From the NCBI RefSeq assembly GCF_038957035.1, contig NZ_CP152412.1, positions 8,366,501 through 8,430,500 of the forward strand: DNA of 64,000 nucleotides, given 5' to 3'. The stretch comes from Bradyrhizobium sp. B097. GTDB taxonomy: Bacteria; Pseudomonadota; Alphaproteobacteria; Rhizobiales; Xanthobacteraceae. Positions 9,542 to 18,234 of the stretch are shown piece after piece; within the stretch, counting starts at the first letter, position 1, and each line of letters begins with the position of its first letter. A program made the position numbers and the translations under genes. Under the pieces are notes generated by a model. That model was given only the letters and a program-made list of their open reading frames with translations, searched no databases and was not told the origin of the DNA.

Positions 9542-10189
9542 CTAGTAGGTCGAGCAGGTCGTCGGCATGGTGGCGGAGGTCGGGGCATAGAACACGCAAA
9601 CCGACTGCCGCGGCCGCGTAAAGGCAACGTCGCTGAAGGTGATGCCGGCCTTGGCCATCACGTAGCCGACGGCCGGGCGGTATTTGTAGCTCACTTCGCC
9701 GAAGATCAGATAGGTGCCCGCAACCAGCAGCGCCGGCGGAACGATGCTTGTTACAATGTCACCCTGACTGCGGCTTGAGGCCGTCACGGTGGCCTGCGTG
9801 GCCCCCGAGGCGATCGTCCCGGCCTTGCTCCACTGTATGTGCGCGATGTTCGAGTTATCGACGTAGATTTCCGACAACGTGACCTTGGTCGGTGACGCAT
9901 CGTAGGGCGTCATGATGCCGACACTGGCGCTGAAGAAGTTCTGCAGGTCGGCATCCACCACCTGCGTCGCCTGCGAGGTGAGATCTGACGCGGCGCGCGC
10001 CATCAGCGTGACCTTGCGGTCGACCGCGACACCGGATGAAAATTCGACGGTGCCGAAGAACATCACCAACATCAGCGGCATGATGAAGGCAAACTCGACG
10101 GCGGCGAGGCCCCGGCGGTCGCGCGCGAGAGCAGCAACTGAGCGCAGCAAGGCCGCAGACAGGGTTTTCACGTTCTTGCTCATGAGCAT
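9542..10189 (-). CDS. TadE/TadG-like pseudopilin
   Basis: Minor pilin-like protein of 215 residues. A short basic start is followed by DRRGLAAVEFAFIMPLMLVMFF, the TadE-type hydrophobic helix with the conserved Glu (AVEFAF). The rest is a secreted globular part with two cysteines near the C-terminus. Prepilin peptidase (the gene at 14546) probably processes it. Two ATGs are possible: 10189 (AGGGA at ideal spacing) and 10183 (ATGA overlap with the upstream stop). The gene overlaps the previous tadE-like gene, so the two are co-translated. Confidence 0.85.
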   Translation of the reverse strand: MLMSKNVKTLSAALLRSVAALARDRRGLAAVEFAFIMPLMLVMFFGTVEFSSGVAVDRKVTLMARAASDLTSQATQVVDADLQNFFSASVGIMTPYDASPTKVTLSEIYVDNSNIAHIQWSKAGTIASGATQATVTASSRSQGDIVTSIVPPALLVAGTYLIFGEVSYKYRPAVGYVMAKAGITFSDVAFTRPRQSVCVFYAPTSATMPTTCSTY

Positions 10190-10737
10190 GTGGTCCCTGC
10201 GGTTCCGGACGGCTCGTTCTTGAATGTCGCGGTCGCGATCAGGAGCCGTTTGCCACCGGGGAGATTCGAGGCGTTGAAGCCGAGCTGGGTGACAAACAGC
10301 TGCCATTGATAGAACAGCCGGACCACCACGACGTCGCCGTCCTTGCCGGGACACCATTTCACCTGGGTGGGATCGGAGATCGGCGTGATGTTGACGCTGC
10401 TGAAGCCTGTCGCAGACGGATAGCTGCGGACGTCGACATAGATGCCGTTGTTGCAGTCGAACAGCGCATTGGTGACCCGGCCACAGACATAGGCCTTGAA
10501 CTGCGCTTGGGTATAGCTCGCGCCCTGGGCCTGGCCGGTCATGATGAACCGAGACGAATCCTGCGTCGCCGTCTCGAGCACCTGGCTCGCAAAGAAGATC
10601 ATTGCCACTTCGATGATCGCAAAAAGCAGCCCGAAAAACAGCGGCGCGACCAGCGCAAATTCGACCGCGGTCACACCACTACGGTTACGGCGAAAGCGAC
10701 GGATGAGGCGTGCAAAAGAATTGGCGGGCAGCGGCAT
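10180..10737 (-). CDS. tadE: TadE-like pseudopilin
   Basis: Minor pilin-like protein of 185 residues. RNRSGVTAVEFALVAPLFFGLLFAIIE is the TadE motif: a basic stretch, then Glu at position +5 of the hydrophobic helix. The C-terminal part has four cysteines that may form disulfides outside the membrane. The ATG at 10737 begins the protein just before the basic region. It is paired with the adjacent TadG-like gene, a usual arrangement near Tad loci. Confidence 0.87.
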   Translation of the reverse strand: MPLPANSFARLIRRFRRNRSGVTAVEFALVAPLFFGLLFAIIEVAMIFFASQVLETATQDSSRFIMTGQAQGASYTQAQFKAYVCGRVTNALFDCNNGIYVDVRSYPSATGFSSVNITPISDPTQVKWCPGKDGDVVVVRLFYQWQLFVTQLGFNASNLPGGKRLLIATATFKNEPSGTAGTTCS

Positions 10738-10906
10738 CAACGACCCCGGATCAACATGGTGGCAACAACTACCCAAGAGTCATTGTCGAAGTATTTCGCC
10801 GGATCGAGACAGAGCGACCCGATCCGTTAGGCCTTTATTAAGCATGTCGGCGAACGGCCTGCGATCGGCCAAGGCCCCGGCGCGTGAAGCGCCGAGCGGA
10901 CGCACG

Positions 10907-11416
10907 TCAGTTCTGCGGCTTCGCGGCGCCGCCCGAACCGGAGGCCTGGCTGCTGAGCGTACCGGCCTGGTCCATGGTCGACTTGAAATAGGACTCGCCG
11001 TCACCGAGGGTGATGCGGCGCTGACAGACCGGCATGCAGCTGTAGGTCTCGCGATCGATGCCGCGATAGACGGTGACGAGTTGGTCGCTCGGAGGGCCTT
11101 CAACCTGGATCTGGCGATCCACCACCACCTGGCCGGTGCGGTCGAGTGCGATGAAATTGGTCGCGCCATAGCCCTTGCCGGTCACGACAACAACCCCGCC
11201 ATTCTGCAAGGTAACGTCGGCGATCAGGGGATTGCCGACCACGATCGTGGCAATGCCGCCCGGCAGCCTGACGAGCTTGGCCTGATCGACATTGACCGCG
11301 ATCCGGTCGGGATCCGGCGCTGCCGTTGCGAGTGCGGGCCCCAGCAGCAAGGCTGCGGCCATCGAGATGAAACCAATGCGCGTGGCGGCGCGAATACGCT
11401 GGGACTGAAACGACAT
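10907..11416 (-). CDS. Orphan pilus-formation N-domain protein (CpaC-like N-terminus, no secretin)
   Basis: Secreted protein of 169 residues with a signal peptide ending near ALATAA. Residues about 38-105 match the N-terminal domain of CpaC/RcpA secretins. The pattern VNVDQAKLVRLPGGIATIVVGNPLIADV parallels the segment around KSVVIDLPRDIKDVLVADPKIA of the CpaC encoded at 16010-17473. The secretin part itself is missing. A Cys-containing tail (YSCMPVCQRR) and a Gly/Ser-rich end follow. It sits 169 bp upstream of tadE in the same direction. It may help assemble or cap the outer-membrane pilus channel, which is inference. Confidence 0.8.
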   Translation of the reverse strand: MSFQSQRIRAATRIGFISMAAALLLGPALATAAPDPDRIAVNVDQAKLVRLPGGIATIVVGNPLIADVTLQNGGVVVVTGKGYGATNFIALDRTGQVVVDRQIQVEGPPSDQLVTVYRGIDRETYSCMPVCQRRITLGDGESYFKSTMDQAGTLSSQASGSGGAAKPQN

Positions 11417-11631
11417 ACTCTACCCCGGGACGTTAACAGGCCGGCAAAGACGATACGCTGCGGACCGGCGCCCGACACTGGCAAATCTGACGGCAATTCA
11501 TTTAGGAAGAGCAAAGATCGACCGCCGAATTGCGCGGATGTCACGACTTCCCGAGCGGATCGGCCAACCGTCCGGTACCTCGCGCAAGACTATCCGGTCG
11601 CCGCCGTCGTCCCGCCATCGGGCGGGCGGCT

Positions 11632-13077
11632 TCAACTGGCGGCGCGGACGTGAACGACCACACGCTCATCGGCGTAGAGGCGCTGCCATCCTCCGATGTG
11701 ATCCAGCAATTTGGACGCCGGCGTGGTCGGATCGAGCATCACCGCATCGATGTCATGGGTCGCGAGCAGATTGAGGAAGCCGTTGACGTCCTTGAGCTGA
11801 AGCGCACGGACCAAGCTCATGCCGAACGCCTCGCCGTAGAGTTCGGCACGCCCGTCGATGAACACCGGCATCTGACGCCAGATCAGGTAGCCGCCGAACT
11901 GCAGATCGTTGAGCACGCGCTTGACGTTGTGCGCCTTCATCGCGTCAACGGCGGCAGCCGGCGAATACATCGGCGGTGGCGATATCACCTGGCGCGCGGC
12001 AACGACTGAGGTCCACGCGCAAAGCCCGACGATAAGGATTGCGGCCGGAACGACTCTCGGGCGGACGGCGCTGGCGGCACGCAGCCCGAACTGGGTGGCG
12101 ACCGGCGTCAGCACGGCCAGCGGCAGCAGCAGGGCGAACAGCTCGAGATTTCTGACATGGGACAGCGCCATGTGCAGCAAGCCCAGCACCAGGATGATTC
12201 GCGGCAGCGGCAACCTCGCCCCGTAGTAGACCGCAGCGCCGAGCAGGCCGAGGATCGATAGTCCAAACGGGTCGATCTCGCCGAACGTCGCCGGCCTCCA
12301 CTCCGTGATGAGATGCAGCAATTCACCGAGGCCGAGAATCCTGAGCGAGGCGAGGATCGAGCCCCAGCCATAAGGGGTCGCGCAGCACGCAGCCAGTGCG
12401 CCGATGCCGAACGCCCCCCAGCGCAGCGCCAGCGCCGACCTTTGAGCCGGCAAGGCATTCCACATCGCATCGAGCGCAAATGCGCCGGCCAGGACCAAAC
12501 CAAACAGGAAGCCGCCGTGCAGATTGGCCCACAGCGCGATCAGCGGCAGTAGCCAGAACGAAGGCGCCTCGCGGCGTTCGCTGGCGGTCATCAGGCCGTT
12601 CGCCCAGACGATCATGATGGGCATCGCCAGGACATGCGGACGGGCCAGCAGGTGCCCGCAGGTCAGAACCAGCGCCGCAAGGGCGATCAGGCTCGCGTAG
12701 ATCGTCGGCAGCGCGCGGCTCAGGATGGCGGTGAGCAGCGCGAAGCTGGCAGCGGCGCAGGCGGCCGCCAGCGCCGCCGGGCCGGTCCAGCCGGCGAGGT
12801 CATAGGCCTTCGCGAACAGAACCTGCGCCAGCCAGGACGACGACACCCACGGCTCACCGGCCTTGGTGAACGAATACAAGTCGACGGACGGCAGCGTGCG
12901 ATGGTCGAGGATCCAGCGGCCGACGGCAAGCTGCCAGTAGGTGTCGGAATCGGCGAGCAGCCTGTCGCCGACCAACAGCAGCAGCGCATAGACGCCGCAC
13001 GCCATCCAGAACCAGGCCGGAAGCTCGGCGAACGCGGAGGCTTTCGCGCGCGAGAAGGTCGCGGTCTCAGCGCTCAT
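11632..13077 (-). CDS. Polytopic membrane protein, unknown function
   Basis: Membrane protein of 481 residues with about ten hydrophobic helices. After the first helix comes LLADSDTYWQLAVGRWILDH, with an acidic DSD loop. The C-terminal 100 residues look soluble (RVLNDLQFGGYLIWRQMPVFIDGRAELYG). The shape, with an acidic first loop, multiple helices and a C-terminal globular part, resembles GT-C glycosyltransferases that use lipid-linked sugars. I see no motif that settles it. It ends 24 bp before the desaturase-like gene in the same direction, inside the pilus locus. A role in glycosylating pilin or a surface polymer is possible but unproven. Confidence 0.7.
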   Translation of the reverse strand: MSAETATFSRAKASAFAELPAWFWMACGVYALLLLVGDRLLADSDTYWQLAVGRWILDHRTLPSVDLYSFTKAGEPWVSSSWLAQVLFAKAYDLAGWTGPAALAAACAAASFALLTAILSRALPTIYASLIALAALVLTCGHLLARPHVLAMPIMIVWANGLMTASERREAPSFWLLPLIALWANLHGGFLFGLVLAGAFALDAMWNALPAQRSALALRWGAFGIGALAACCATPYGWGSILASLRILGLGELLHLITEWRPATFGEIDPFGLSILGLLGAAVYYGARLPLPRIILVLGLLHMALSHVRNLELFALLLPLAVLTPVATQFGLRAASAVRPRVVPAAILIVGLCAWTSVVAARQVISPPPMYSPAAAVDAMKAHNVKRVLNDLQFGGYLIWRQMPVFIDGRAELYGEAFGMSLVRALQLKDVNGFLNLLATHDIDAVMLDPTTPASKLLDHIGGWQRLYADERVVVHVRAAS

Positions 13078-13101
13078 GATGGCACCGGCCGGCTGGCGGC
13101 G

Positions 13102-13932
13102 TCATTGCCGGAACGGATAGGCCAACTGTCCGCCGATCTCGGACGGCACGCCCTGCTCGGCATCGACCCCGTAATCTTCCGGAAGCTTGCCTTCGGGCAT
13201 CCGGAACGTTCCGAACAGAATATCCCAGAGCGGAAACGTGCCCGCGAAATTGGTGTCGCCGCCGTCCTCGAGCCCGGTGTGATGCCAGCGGTGAAACACC
13301 GGCGTCGCGATCACGTATTTGAACGGGCCGAGCGTCCAGTTCAGGTTGGCGTGCACGAATGCCGAATGGAAAGTGGTGAACGGGCCGACCCACAGCATGA
13401 TGTTCGGCGAGATACCCGCCATCAGCAGGATCACATCGACAGTGATCGTGCCGATCAGAAGATTGACCGGATGGAAGCGTGCCGCCGAGATCCATTCAAG
13501 ATCCTCGGAGGAATGATGAATGGCGTGGTACTTCCAGAAGGCCCCGCCATGGAACATCCGGTGCAGCCAGTACAGCATGAAATCGGAGGCGACGAGGAAG
13601 ATAATGGACTGCAGCCAGAGCGGAAGCTGCGCCAGAGGGCCATGCCCGTTCTCGTAGAACGCGATCAGATCGTCGGCGTCGTGAACGTTGAACACCACGG
13701 CTGCGCCCACCACCAGGAGCCCGATCCGCAGCACGCGGGCGAACACCGGCACGAAGAACCAGTAGCAGATGTCGGTGACCAGCTCACGCTTCTGCCACCA
13801 CGGCTTGCCGGGATTGCAGGCCCAGAAATGAGTGAGCACCGTGAAGAACAGCGCCAGCGCGATCGTGATCGGCACCACCTTCATCATCGTCTGGCCGATC
13901 ATCTCGATGACTTCAAAGGGAAGGCTGGGCAT
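13102..13932 (-). CDS. Sterol desaturase / fatty acid hydroxylase family protein
   Basis: Integral membrane di-iron enzyme of 276 residues. The histidine boxes are visible in order: HRMFH, HAIHHSSE and HRWHHTG, spaced as in the family (PF04116). The membrane helices lie before and between them. The substrate cannot be told from sequence; in bacteria it may be a fatty acid, hopanoid or carotenoid. The ATG at 13932 has GAGG six bases upstream and is preferred to 13959. It precedes the polytopic membrane gene and diverges from flp. Confidence 0.85.
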   Translation of the reverse strand: MPSLPFEVIEMIGQTMMKVVPITIALALFFTVLTHFWACNPGKPWWQKRELVTDICYWFFVPVFARVLRIGLLVVGAAVVFNVHDADDLIAFYENGHGPLAQLPLWLQSIIFLVASDFMLYWLHRMFHGGAFWKYHAIHHSSEDLEWISAARFHPVNLLIGTITVDVILLMAGISPNIMLWVGPFTTFHSAFVHANLNWTLGPFKYVIATPVFHRWHHTGLEDGGDTNFAGTFPLWDILFGTFRMPEGKLPEDYGVDAEQGVPSEIGGQLAYPFRQ

Positions 13933-14040
13933 GACGGCCTCATCTGACGGAAGCCCCATCGGTATAGATGTGCGCTTAAGGAGCCGTGAACAGGTGCCGA
14001 TAGCGGGTCCCGGCAACAATCTGCAATCTTAGCGGACCGC

Positions 14041-14056
14041 TTAATTCCAAATTTAC
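14041..14056 (+). promoter_or_regulatory. CtrA-like box upstream of flp
   Basis: TTAA-TTCCAAA-TTTAC differs at one base from the CtrA consensus TTAA-N7-TTAAC. It is about 155 bp before the flp start, in the gap divergent from the desaturase-like gene. A looser TTAA-N9-TTAAC pair follows at 14088-14105. CtrA control of pilin genes is known in Caulobacter. Its operation here is inferred. Confidence 0.4.
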
Positions 14057-14210
14057 TGTGCGCAACAACTGCGAGTTCCCGCTGTGTTTAATCGATCAAA
14101 TTAACTGCGCCGAAATTGTCGAACCGTAGGGTGCCGGAATGGTCACGGTGCTGAGAACGCCGGCGAGACCAAACCTAGTTCGACCAGCCACGTGTACACA
14201 GGAGTTACTT

Positions 14211-14375
14211 ATGAAGAACCTCGTTTCGCGCTTCGTGAAGGACGAATCGGGCGCGACCGCCATCGAATACGGCCTGATCGCCACCGGTATCGCCATCGCG
14301 ATCATCGCTGCGGTCAACGGCGTCGGCAAGAACCTCTCGGGCACCTTCAACACGGTCGCCAGCTCGCTGAAGTAA
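14211..14375 (+). CDS. flp: Flp/PilA-type pilin
   Basis: The 54-residue major pilin of the Tad system. MKNLVSRFVKDESGATAIEYGLIATGIA shows a basic leader and the Flp motif around the cleavage site, with conserved Glu and Tyr (AIEYGLIA). The rest is one hydrophobic helix and a short tail. The ATG at 14211 has GGAG 7 bases upstream, and the longer open frame from 14139 is not supported. It is first in the pilus gene order and is followed by a hairpin, as expected for a gene expressed far above its neighbours. Confidence 0.95.
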   Translation: MKNLVSRFVKDESGATAIEYGLIATGIAIAIIAAVNGVGKNLSGTFNTVASSLK

Positions 14376-14398
14376 TCCGGTTCCCAGGAACTCGCATC

Positions 14399-14425
14399 AA
14401 AGGTCCCGGCACCCCCGGGACCTTT
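14399..14425 (+). terminator. Terminator-like hairpin after flp
   Basis: A perfect 11-bp stem AAAGGTCCCGG/CCGGGACCTTT with a 5-base loop, 23 bp after the flp stop. The T-run is short (TTTGCTATTT), so some transcription may read through into cpaA. Confidence 0.7.
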
Positions 14426-14545
14426 GCTATTTGGCGGACCGGCCGTCGGCGCCTCGATGGCGACCACGGCGACCTTTCCCGATTGTTCACCATTGGCCGC
14501 TAGCGTCGGATCTCGACCGCAGCTCCAGCTTGACGGCATGAATCC

Positions 14546-15070
14546 ATGATCCTCGACATCGCACGCTTGATGCTGTTTCCGGCCCTTATGGCTTTTGCGG
14601 CGGCGAGCGATCTCTTGACCATGACGATCCCGAACCGGATCTCGCTGGCGCTTGCGGCCGGCTTCTTCGTGCTGGCGCCGCTGACCGGGATGGGCGTGCA
14701 CGAGATCCTCAACCATGCCGGCGCGGGCGCGCTGGTTCTGGTGGTGGCATTCGGCATGTTTGCGATGGGTTGGGTCGGCGGCGGAGACGCCAAGGTCGCG
14801 GCCGCGGCCGGCCTGTGGTTCGGGTTCGAGCATCTGCTCCCCTATCTGGTCTTCGCGTCGCTGTTCGGCGGCGCGCTGACGGTGCTGCTGCTGCAGCTCC
14901 GGCAATGGCCGCTGCCCTATGCGCTCGCGAACCAGGCCTGGCTCAGCCGCCTGCACGACAAGCAGACCGGAATTCCCTACGGCATCGCACTCGCCCTCGG
15001 CGCCCTGCTGATCTATCCCGAGACGGACTGGATCAAGACGATCGATCTCACGCACTTCGCCATGCGTTGA
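14546..15070 (+). CDS. cpaA: Prepilin peptidase CpaA/TadV
   Basis: Inner-membrane aspartic protease of 174 residues that cleaves Flp and the TadE-type leaders. It carries the two catalytic Asp motifs of A24 peptidases: D22 in ASDLLTMTIPN and D81 in GGGDAK. It lacks the N-methylase domain of long prepilin peptidases, as is normal for Tad systems. About six hydrophobic segments. Confidence 0.93.
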   Translation: MILDIARLMLFPALMAFAAASDLLTMTIPNRISLALAAGFFVLAPLTGMGVHEILNHAGAGALVLVVAFGMFAMGWVGGGDAKVAAAAGLWFGFEHLLPYLVFASLFGGALTVLLLQLRQWPLPYALANQAWLSRLHDKQTGIPYGIALALGALLIYPETDWIKTIDLTHFAMR

Positions 15071-15115
15071 GAAAGCAGCGGTAACCGCCCGTTAAGGCGA
15101 TTTAGATACGCCTCA

Positions 15116-15123
15116 TTAACCAT
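15116..15123 (+). promoter_or_regulatory. CtrA half-site upstream of cpaB
   Basis: TTAACCAT, the extended CtrA half-site, lies 75 bp before the cpaB start. A further TTAA occurs at 15092-15095. The gap between cpaA and cpaB (127 bp) could hold a separate promoter for cpaB-tadC. Low-complexity motifs like this occur by chance, so it is suggestive only. Confidence 0.3.
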
Positions 15124-15197
15124 GCTTTGACGAATAGCTGGTCAACTCCCATCACGGCGGCGGCAGCGTCGCGGCGTCATGTGGAAAGTGAAGCGTA

Positions 15198-15992
15198 ATG
15201 GATAAGGCCCGCATTCTGGTCCTCGCAATCGCAGGCTGCGCCGGCCTTGCGGCGCTCTATTTGGCGAGCGGAAGCGACGACAAGCCGGCGCCGGCTCCGC
15301 CGGTCGCGCAGCTGCCCACCGTCGACATCCTGGTCGCGAAAACCGACATCGGCCTCGGCCAGGCCGTGAAGCCCGAAGATTTGCAATGGCAGACCTGGCC
15401 GGCGGCAACCGCCAGCGCCAGCTTCATGCGCAGGGACAGCAACGCCGAAGCGATCAAGGACGTGACCGGCTCGATCGCGCGGGCCCCTTTCATCCAAGGC
15501 GAACCTATTCGCGAGCAGAAGCTCGTCAAGGCCGACGGCAGCGGCTTCATGGCCGCGATCCTGCCGACCGGCATGCGGGCGGTATCGACCGAAATCTCAC
15601 CCGAGACCGGCGCCGGCGGCTTCATCCTGCCGAATGACCGGGTCGACGTCCTGCTGTCGAAGCGGGACAAGAATCCGGACCGCAACGGCGCCGACATCGT
15701 CAACTCCGAAGTGATCCTGACCAACGTCCGCGTGCTCGCGATCGACCAGGCGCCGAAGGAAAAGGACGGCACCAACGCACTGATCGGCAAGACGGTGACG
15801 CTGGAGCTGAAGCCCGAACAAACCGAGACGCTGGCGCGCGCGCGCCAGAGCGGCGTCCTGTCGCTGGCGCTGCGCAGCATCGCCGACAACAATGCGCCCG
15901 AAACCAAGATCGACGACAACCGGCAGAGGCGCGGTGACACGATCAACGTCATCCGCTTTGGCGTTGCCAACCAGGCGACGATGCAGAAGTGA
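15198..15992 (+). CDS. cpaB: Flp pilus assembly protein CpaB
   Basis: Periplasmic protein of 264 residues anchored by an N-terminal helix (RILVLAIAGCAGLAALYLAS). An SAF domain follows (VDILVAKTDIGLGQAVKPEDLQW) and then the RcpC/CpaB domain (GFILPNDRVDVLL, VLAIDQ, VTLELKPEQTETLARARQSG). It is thought to link the secretin to the inner-membrane complex. Its stop overlaps the start region of cpaC. Confidence 0.93.
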   Translation: MDKARILVLAIAGCAGLAALYLASGSDDKPAPAPPVAQLPTVDILVAKTDIGLGQAVKPEDLQWQTWPAATASASFMRRDSNAEAIKDVTGSIARAPFIQGEPIREQKLVKADGSGFMAAILPTGMRAVSTEISPETGAGGFILPNDRVDVLLSKRDKNPDRNGADIVNSEVILTNVRVLAIDQAPKEKDGTNALIGKTVTLELKPEQTETLARARQSGVLSLALRSIADNNAPETKIDDNRQRRGDTINVIRFGVANQATMQK

Positions 15993-16009
15993 CCATGAGG
16001 ACACACGTG

Positions 16010-17473
16010 ATGAAGGGCGGGGCAACTCAACGGACGATGCGGGCCTTCATGGTCCGCGCATTGTCGTTCTCGGCCGTCGCGGCGCTCACGCTCAATCCGG
16101 CGCTGACGCCGGTGGTGGCGAGCGACTACCGTGCCGCGCCGGCCCCCACCTCGGCCGATAGCCAGATGAACGCTCGTTTTCTCGCACTCGGCGTCGGCAA
16201 GTCGGTGGTGATCGATCTACCCCGGGACATCAAGGACGTGCTGGTCGCCGATCCCAAGATCGCCAACGCCGTGGTTCGCTCGGCGCAACGCGCCTATATC
16301 ATCGGCGCGACGGTCGGCCAGACCAACATCGTGTTCTTCGACGCCGCCGGCCAGCAGATCGCGGCCTATGACATCGCCGTCAAGCGCGACCTCAACGGCG
16401 TGCGGGCCGCGCTGCGCGCGGCGATGCCGAATTCCGATATACAGATCGAGGGCGTCGGTGACGGCGTCGTGCTGACCGGCAGTGCGGCGACCCCGGTCGA
16501 GGCGCAGCAGGCCGGCGAGATCGCCGCGCGGCTGGTCGGCGGCCCCGAGAAGGTCGTGAACTCCATTACGGTTCGCGGCCGCGACCAGGTGATGCTGAAG
16601 GTCACGGTTGCCGAAGTCTCGCGCAGCCTGATCAAGCAGCTCGGCATCGACCTCACCGCGAACCTCAACTACGGCACGACCGTGGTAAAATTCGCCAACA
16701 GCAACCCGTTCACCGCGAACAGCTCACCGCTCGTGGCCGGCAACGCGCTCACCACATCGTTCGGATCGTCGGTGTCGGCGACGATCCGCGCCATGGAAAG
16801 CGCCGGCGTCGTGCGGACGCTCGCCGAACCGAACCTGACCGCGATATCAGGCGAATCGGCGACCTTCATCTCGGGCGGCGAGTTTCCAATTCCGACCGGC
16901 GTGACCTGTCAGACCTCGTCGACGGGCGCGATCGGCAATTGCGTCCAGACCGTCAGCTTCAAGAAATTCGGCATTTCGCTCAACTTCACGCCGGTGGTGC
17001 TGACCGAAGGGCGCATCAGCCTGCGCGTGATGACGGAAGTGTCGGAAGTCTCGACCGAGAACGCGCTGACCGGCGGTGCCGGTGGAACGACGATCCCTTC
17101 GATCAAGACCCGCCGCGCCGAGACCACGCTGGAAATTCCCTCGGGCGGCTCGATGGCCATGGCCGGCCTGATCCAGGACCAGACCAAGCAGGCGATCAAC
17201 GGCCTTCCCGGGCTGGCGTCCCTGCCCGTGCTCGGCACGCTGTTCCGCAGCCGCGACTTCGTCAACAACCAGACCGAACTGATGGTTCTGGTGACGCCCT
17301 ATGTCGTTCGCGCCGTGGCGCAGAAGGACCTGTCGCGTCCGGATGACGGCTTTGCCAACGCGTCCGATCCGCAGGCCGACCTGCTCGGCAGCATCAATCG
17401 AGTCTACGGCGTGCCTGGCCGCACCGAGCCGGCGCGGAATTACCGCGGCACCTACGGCTTTATTACCGACTGA
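16010..17473 (+). CDS. cpaC: Pilus secretin CpaC (RcpA)
   Basis: Outer-membrane channel of the Flp pilus. It has a signal peptide (ALSFSAVAALTLNPALTPVVA), the pilus-formation N-domain near residues 55-120, a BON-like stretch (VVLTGSAATPVEAQQAGEIA) and the C-terminal secretin core, including GGEFPIP and SGGSMAMAGLIQD. Three starts are possible: GTG 15989, ATG 15995 and ATG 16010. The last has GAGGA at 8 bases and keeps a compact signal peptide. The choice moves the N-terminus by at most 7 residues. Confidence 0.92.
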   Translation: MKGGATQRTMRAFMVRALSFSAVAALTLNPALTPVVASDYRAAPAPTSADSQMNARFLALGVGKSVVIDLPRDIKDVLVADPKIANAVVRSAQRAYIIGATVGQTNIVFFDAAGQQIAAYDIAVKRDLNGVRAALRAAMPNSDIQIEGVGDGVVLTGSAATPVEAQQAGEIAARLVGGPEKVVNSITVRGRDQVMLKVTVAEVSRSLIKQLGIDLTANLNYGTTVVKFANSNPFTANSSPLVAGNALTTSFGSSVSATIRAMESAGVVRTLAEPNLTAISGESATFISGGEFPIPTGVTCQTSSTGAIGNCVQTVSFKKFGISLNFTPVVLTEGRISLRVMTEVSEVSTENALTGGAGGTTIPSIKTRRAETTLEIPSGGSMAMAGLIQDQTKQAINGLPGLASLPVLGTLFRSRDFVNNQTELMVLVTPYVVRAVAQKDLSRPDDGFANASDPQADLLGSINRVYGVPGRTEPARNYRGTYGFITD

Positions 17474-17481
17474 GGCGGACG

Positions 17482-18234
17482 ATGACACAGACCACACCCA
17501 GAACATCCGCCGATCATAAGCGCACCGCCGGTCTCGCCGGAGCGCTCGTCGGCCTTGCCATGACGCTCAGTGCCTGCCAGCACGCCGCCGACAACAGTTT
17601 CGCGATGGCAGACTCGCCGGCCGACTATCGCCAGCGTCACCCGATCGCGGTGACCGAGGCGGATCGCTCGATCGTGGTCTTCGTCGGCCGTAGCCGCGGC
17701 GGCCTGACCGCGGAGCAGCGCGCCGAGGTGGTGGGAATGGCGCAGGACTGGATGCGTGAGGGTACCGGCGCCGTCACCATCGACGTTCCCGCCGACACGC
17801 CGAACGCCCGGCCCGCACAGGAATCGTTGCGCGAGATCCAGGCGACCTTCGCCGCCGCCGGCGTGCCGCCGCGCGGGATCCTCGTGCGCAAATACCATCC
17901 CGAGAATCCGCGCCTGATGCCTGCGATCCGCGTCAACTATCCAAGGATGAAGGCGGAGGCCGGGCCGTGCGGCCTGTGGCCCGAAGATCTCGGCCCGTCG
18001 GTGCACAACGGTTCCTACATCCAGAACAAGCAATACTACAATTTCGGCTGCGCCAATCAGCGCAACCTCGCAGCCATGGTCGAAGACCCGACTGACCTCG
18101 TGCAGCCGCGCGCGGAGACCCCTGCCTACACGTCGCGCCGCAATATCGCCTTCGAAAAGTATCGCAAGGGCACCACCACCGCCACGACGTATCCCGAGTC
18201 CGACAGGGCCAAGCTAAGCGACACAGGAAAATGA
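17482..18234 (+). CDS. cpaD: Pilus assembly lipoprotein CpaD
   Basis: Lipoprotein of 250 residues with a lipobox ending at Cys (GLAMTLSACQ). The CpaD-family body follows, with a Cys pair (AGPCGLWPEDLG, FGCANQRNLAAMVEDPTDLV). The NQRNLAAMV segment is a clear family mark. It is likely the pilotin-like partner of the CpaC secretin. It lies 8 bp after cpaC and overlaps cpaE by four bases (ATGA). Confidence 0.92.
   Translation: MTQTTPRTSADHKRTAGLAGALVGLAMTLSACQHAADNSFAMADSPADYRQRHPIAVTEADRSIVVFVGRSRGGLTAEQRAEVVGMAQDWMREGTGAVTIDVPADTPNARPAQESLREIQATFAAAGVPPRGILVRKYHPENPRLMPAIRVNYPRMKAEAGPCGLWPEDLGPSVHNGSYIQNKQYYNFGCANQRNLAAMVEDPTDLVQPRAETPAYTSRRNIAFEKYRKGTTTATTYPESDRAKLSDTGK

Noticed and set aside
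14088..14105. A second CtrA box before flp (TTAA and TTAAC)
   Set aside because: The half-sites are 9 bases apart, not 7, so it does not fit the binding geometry.
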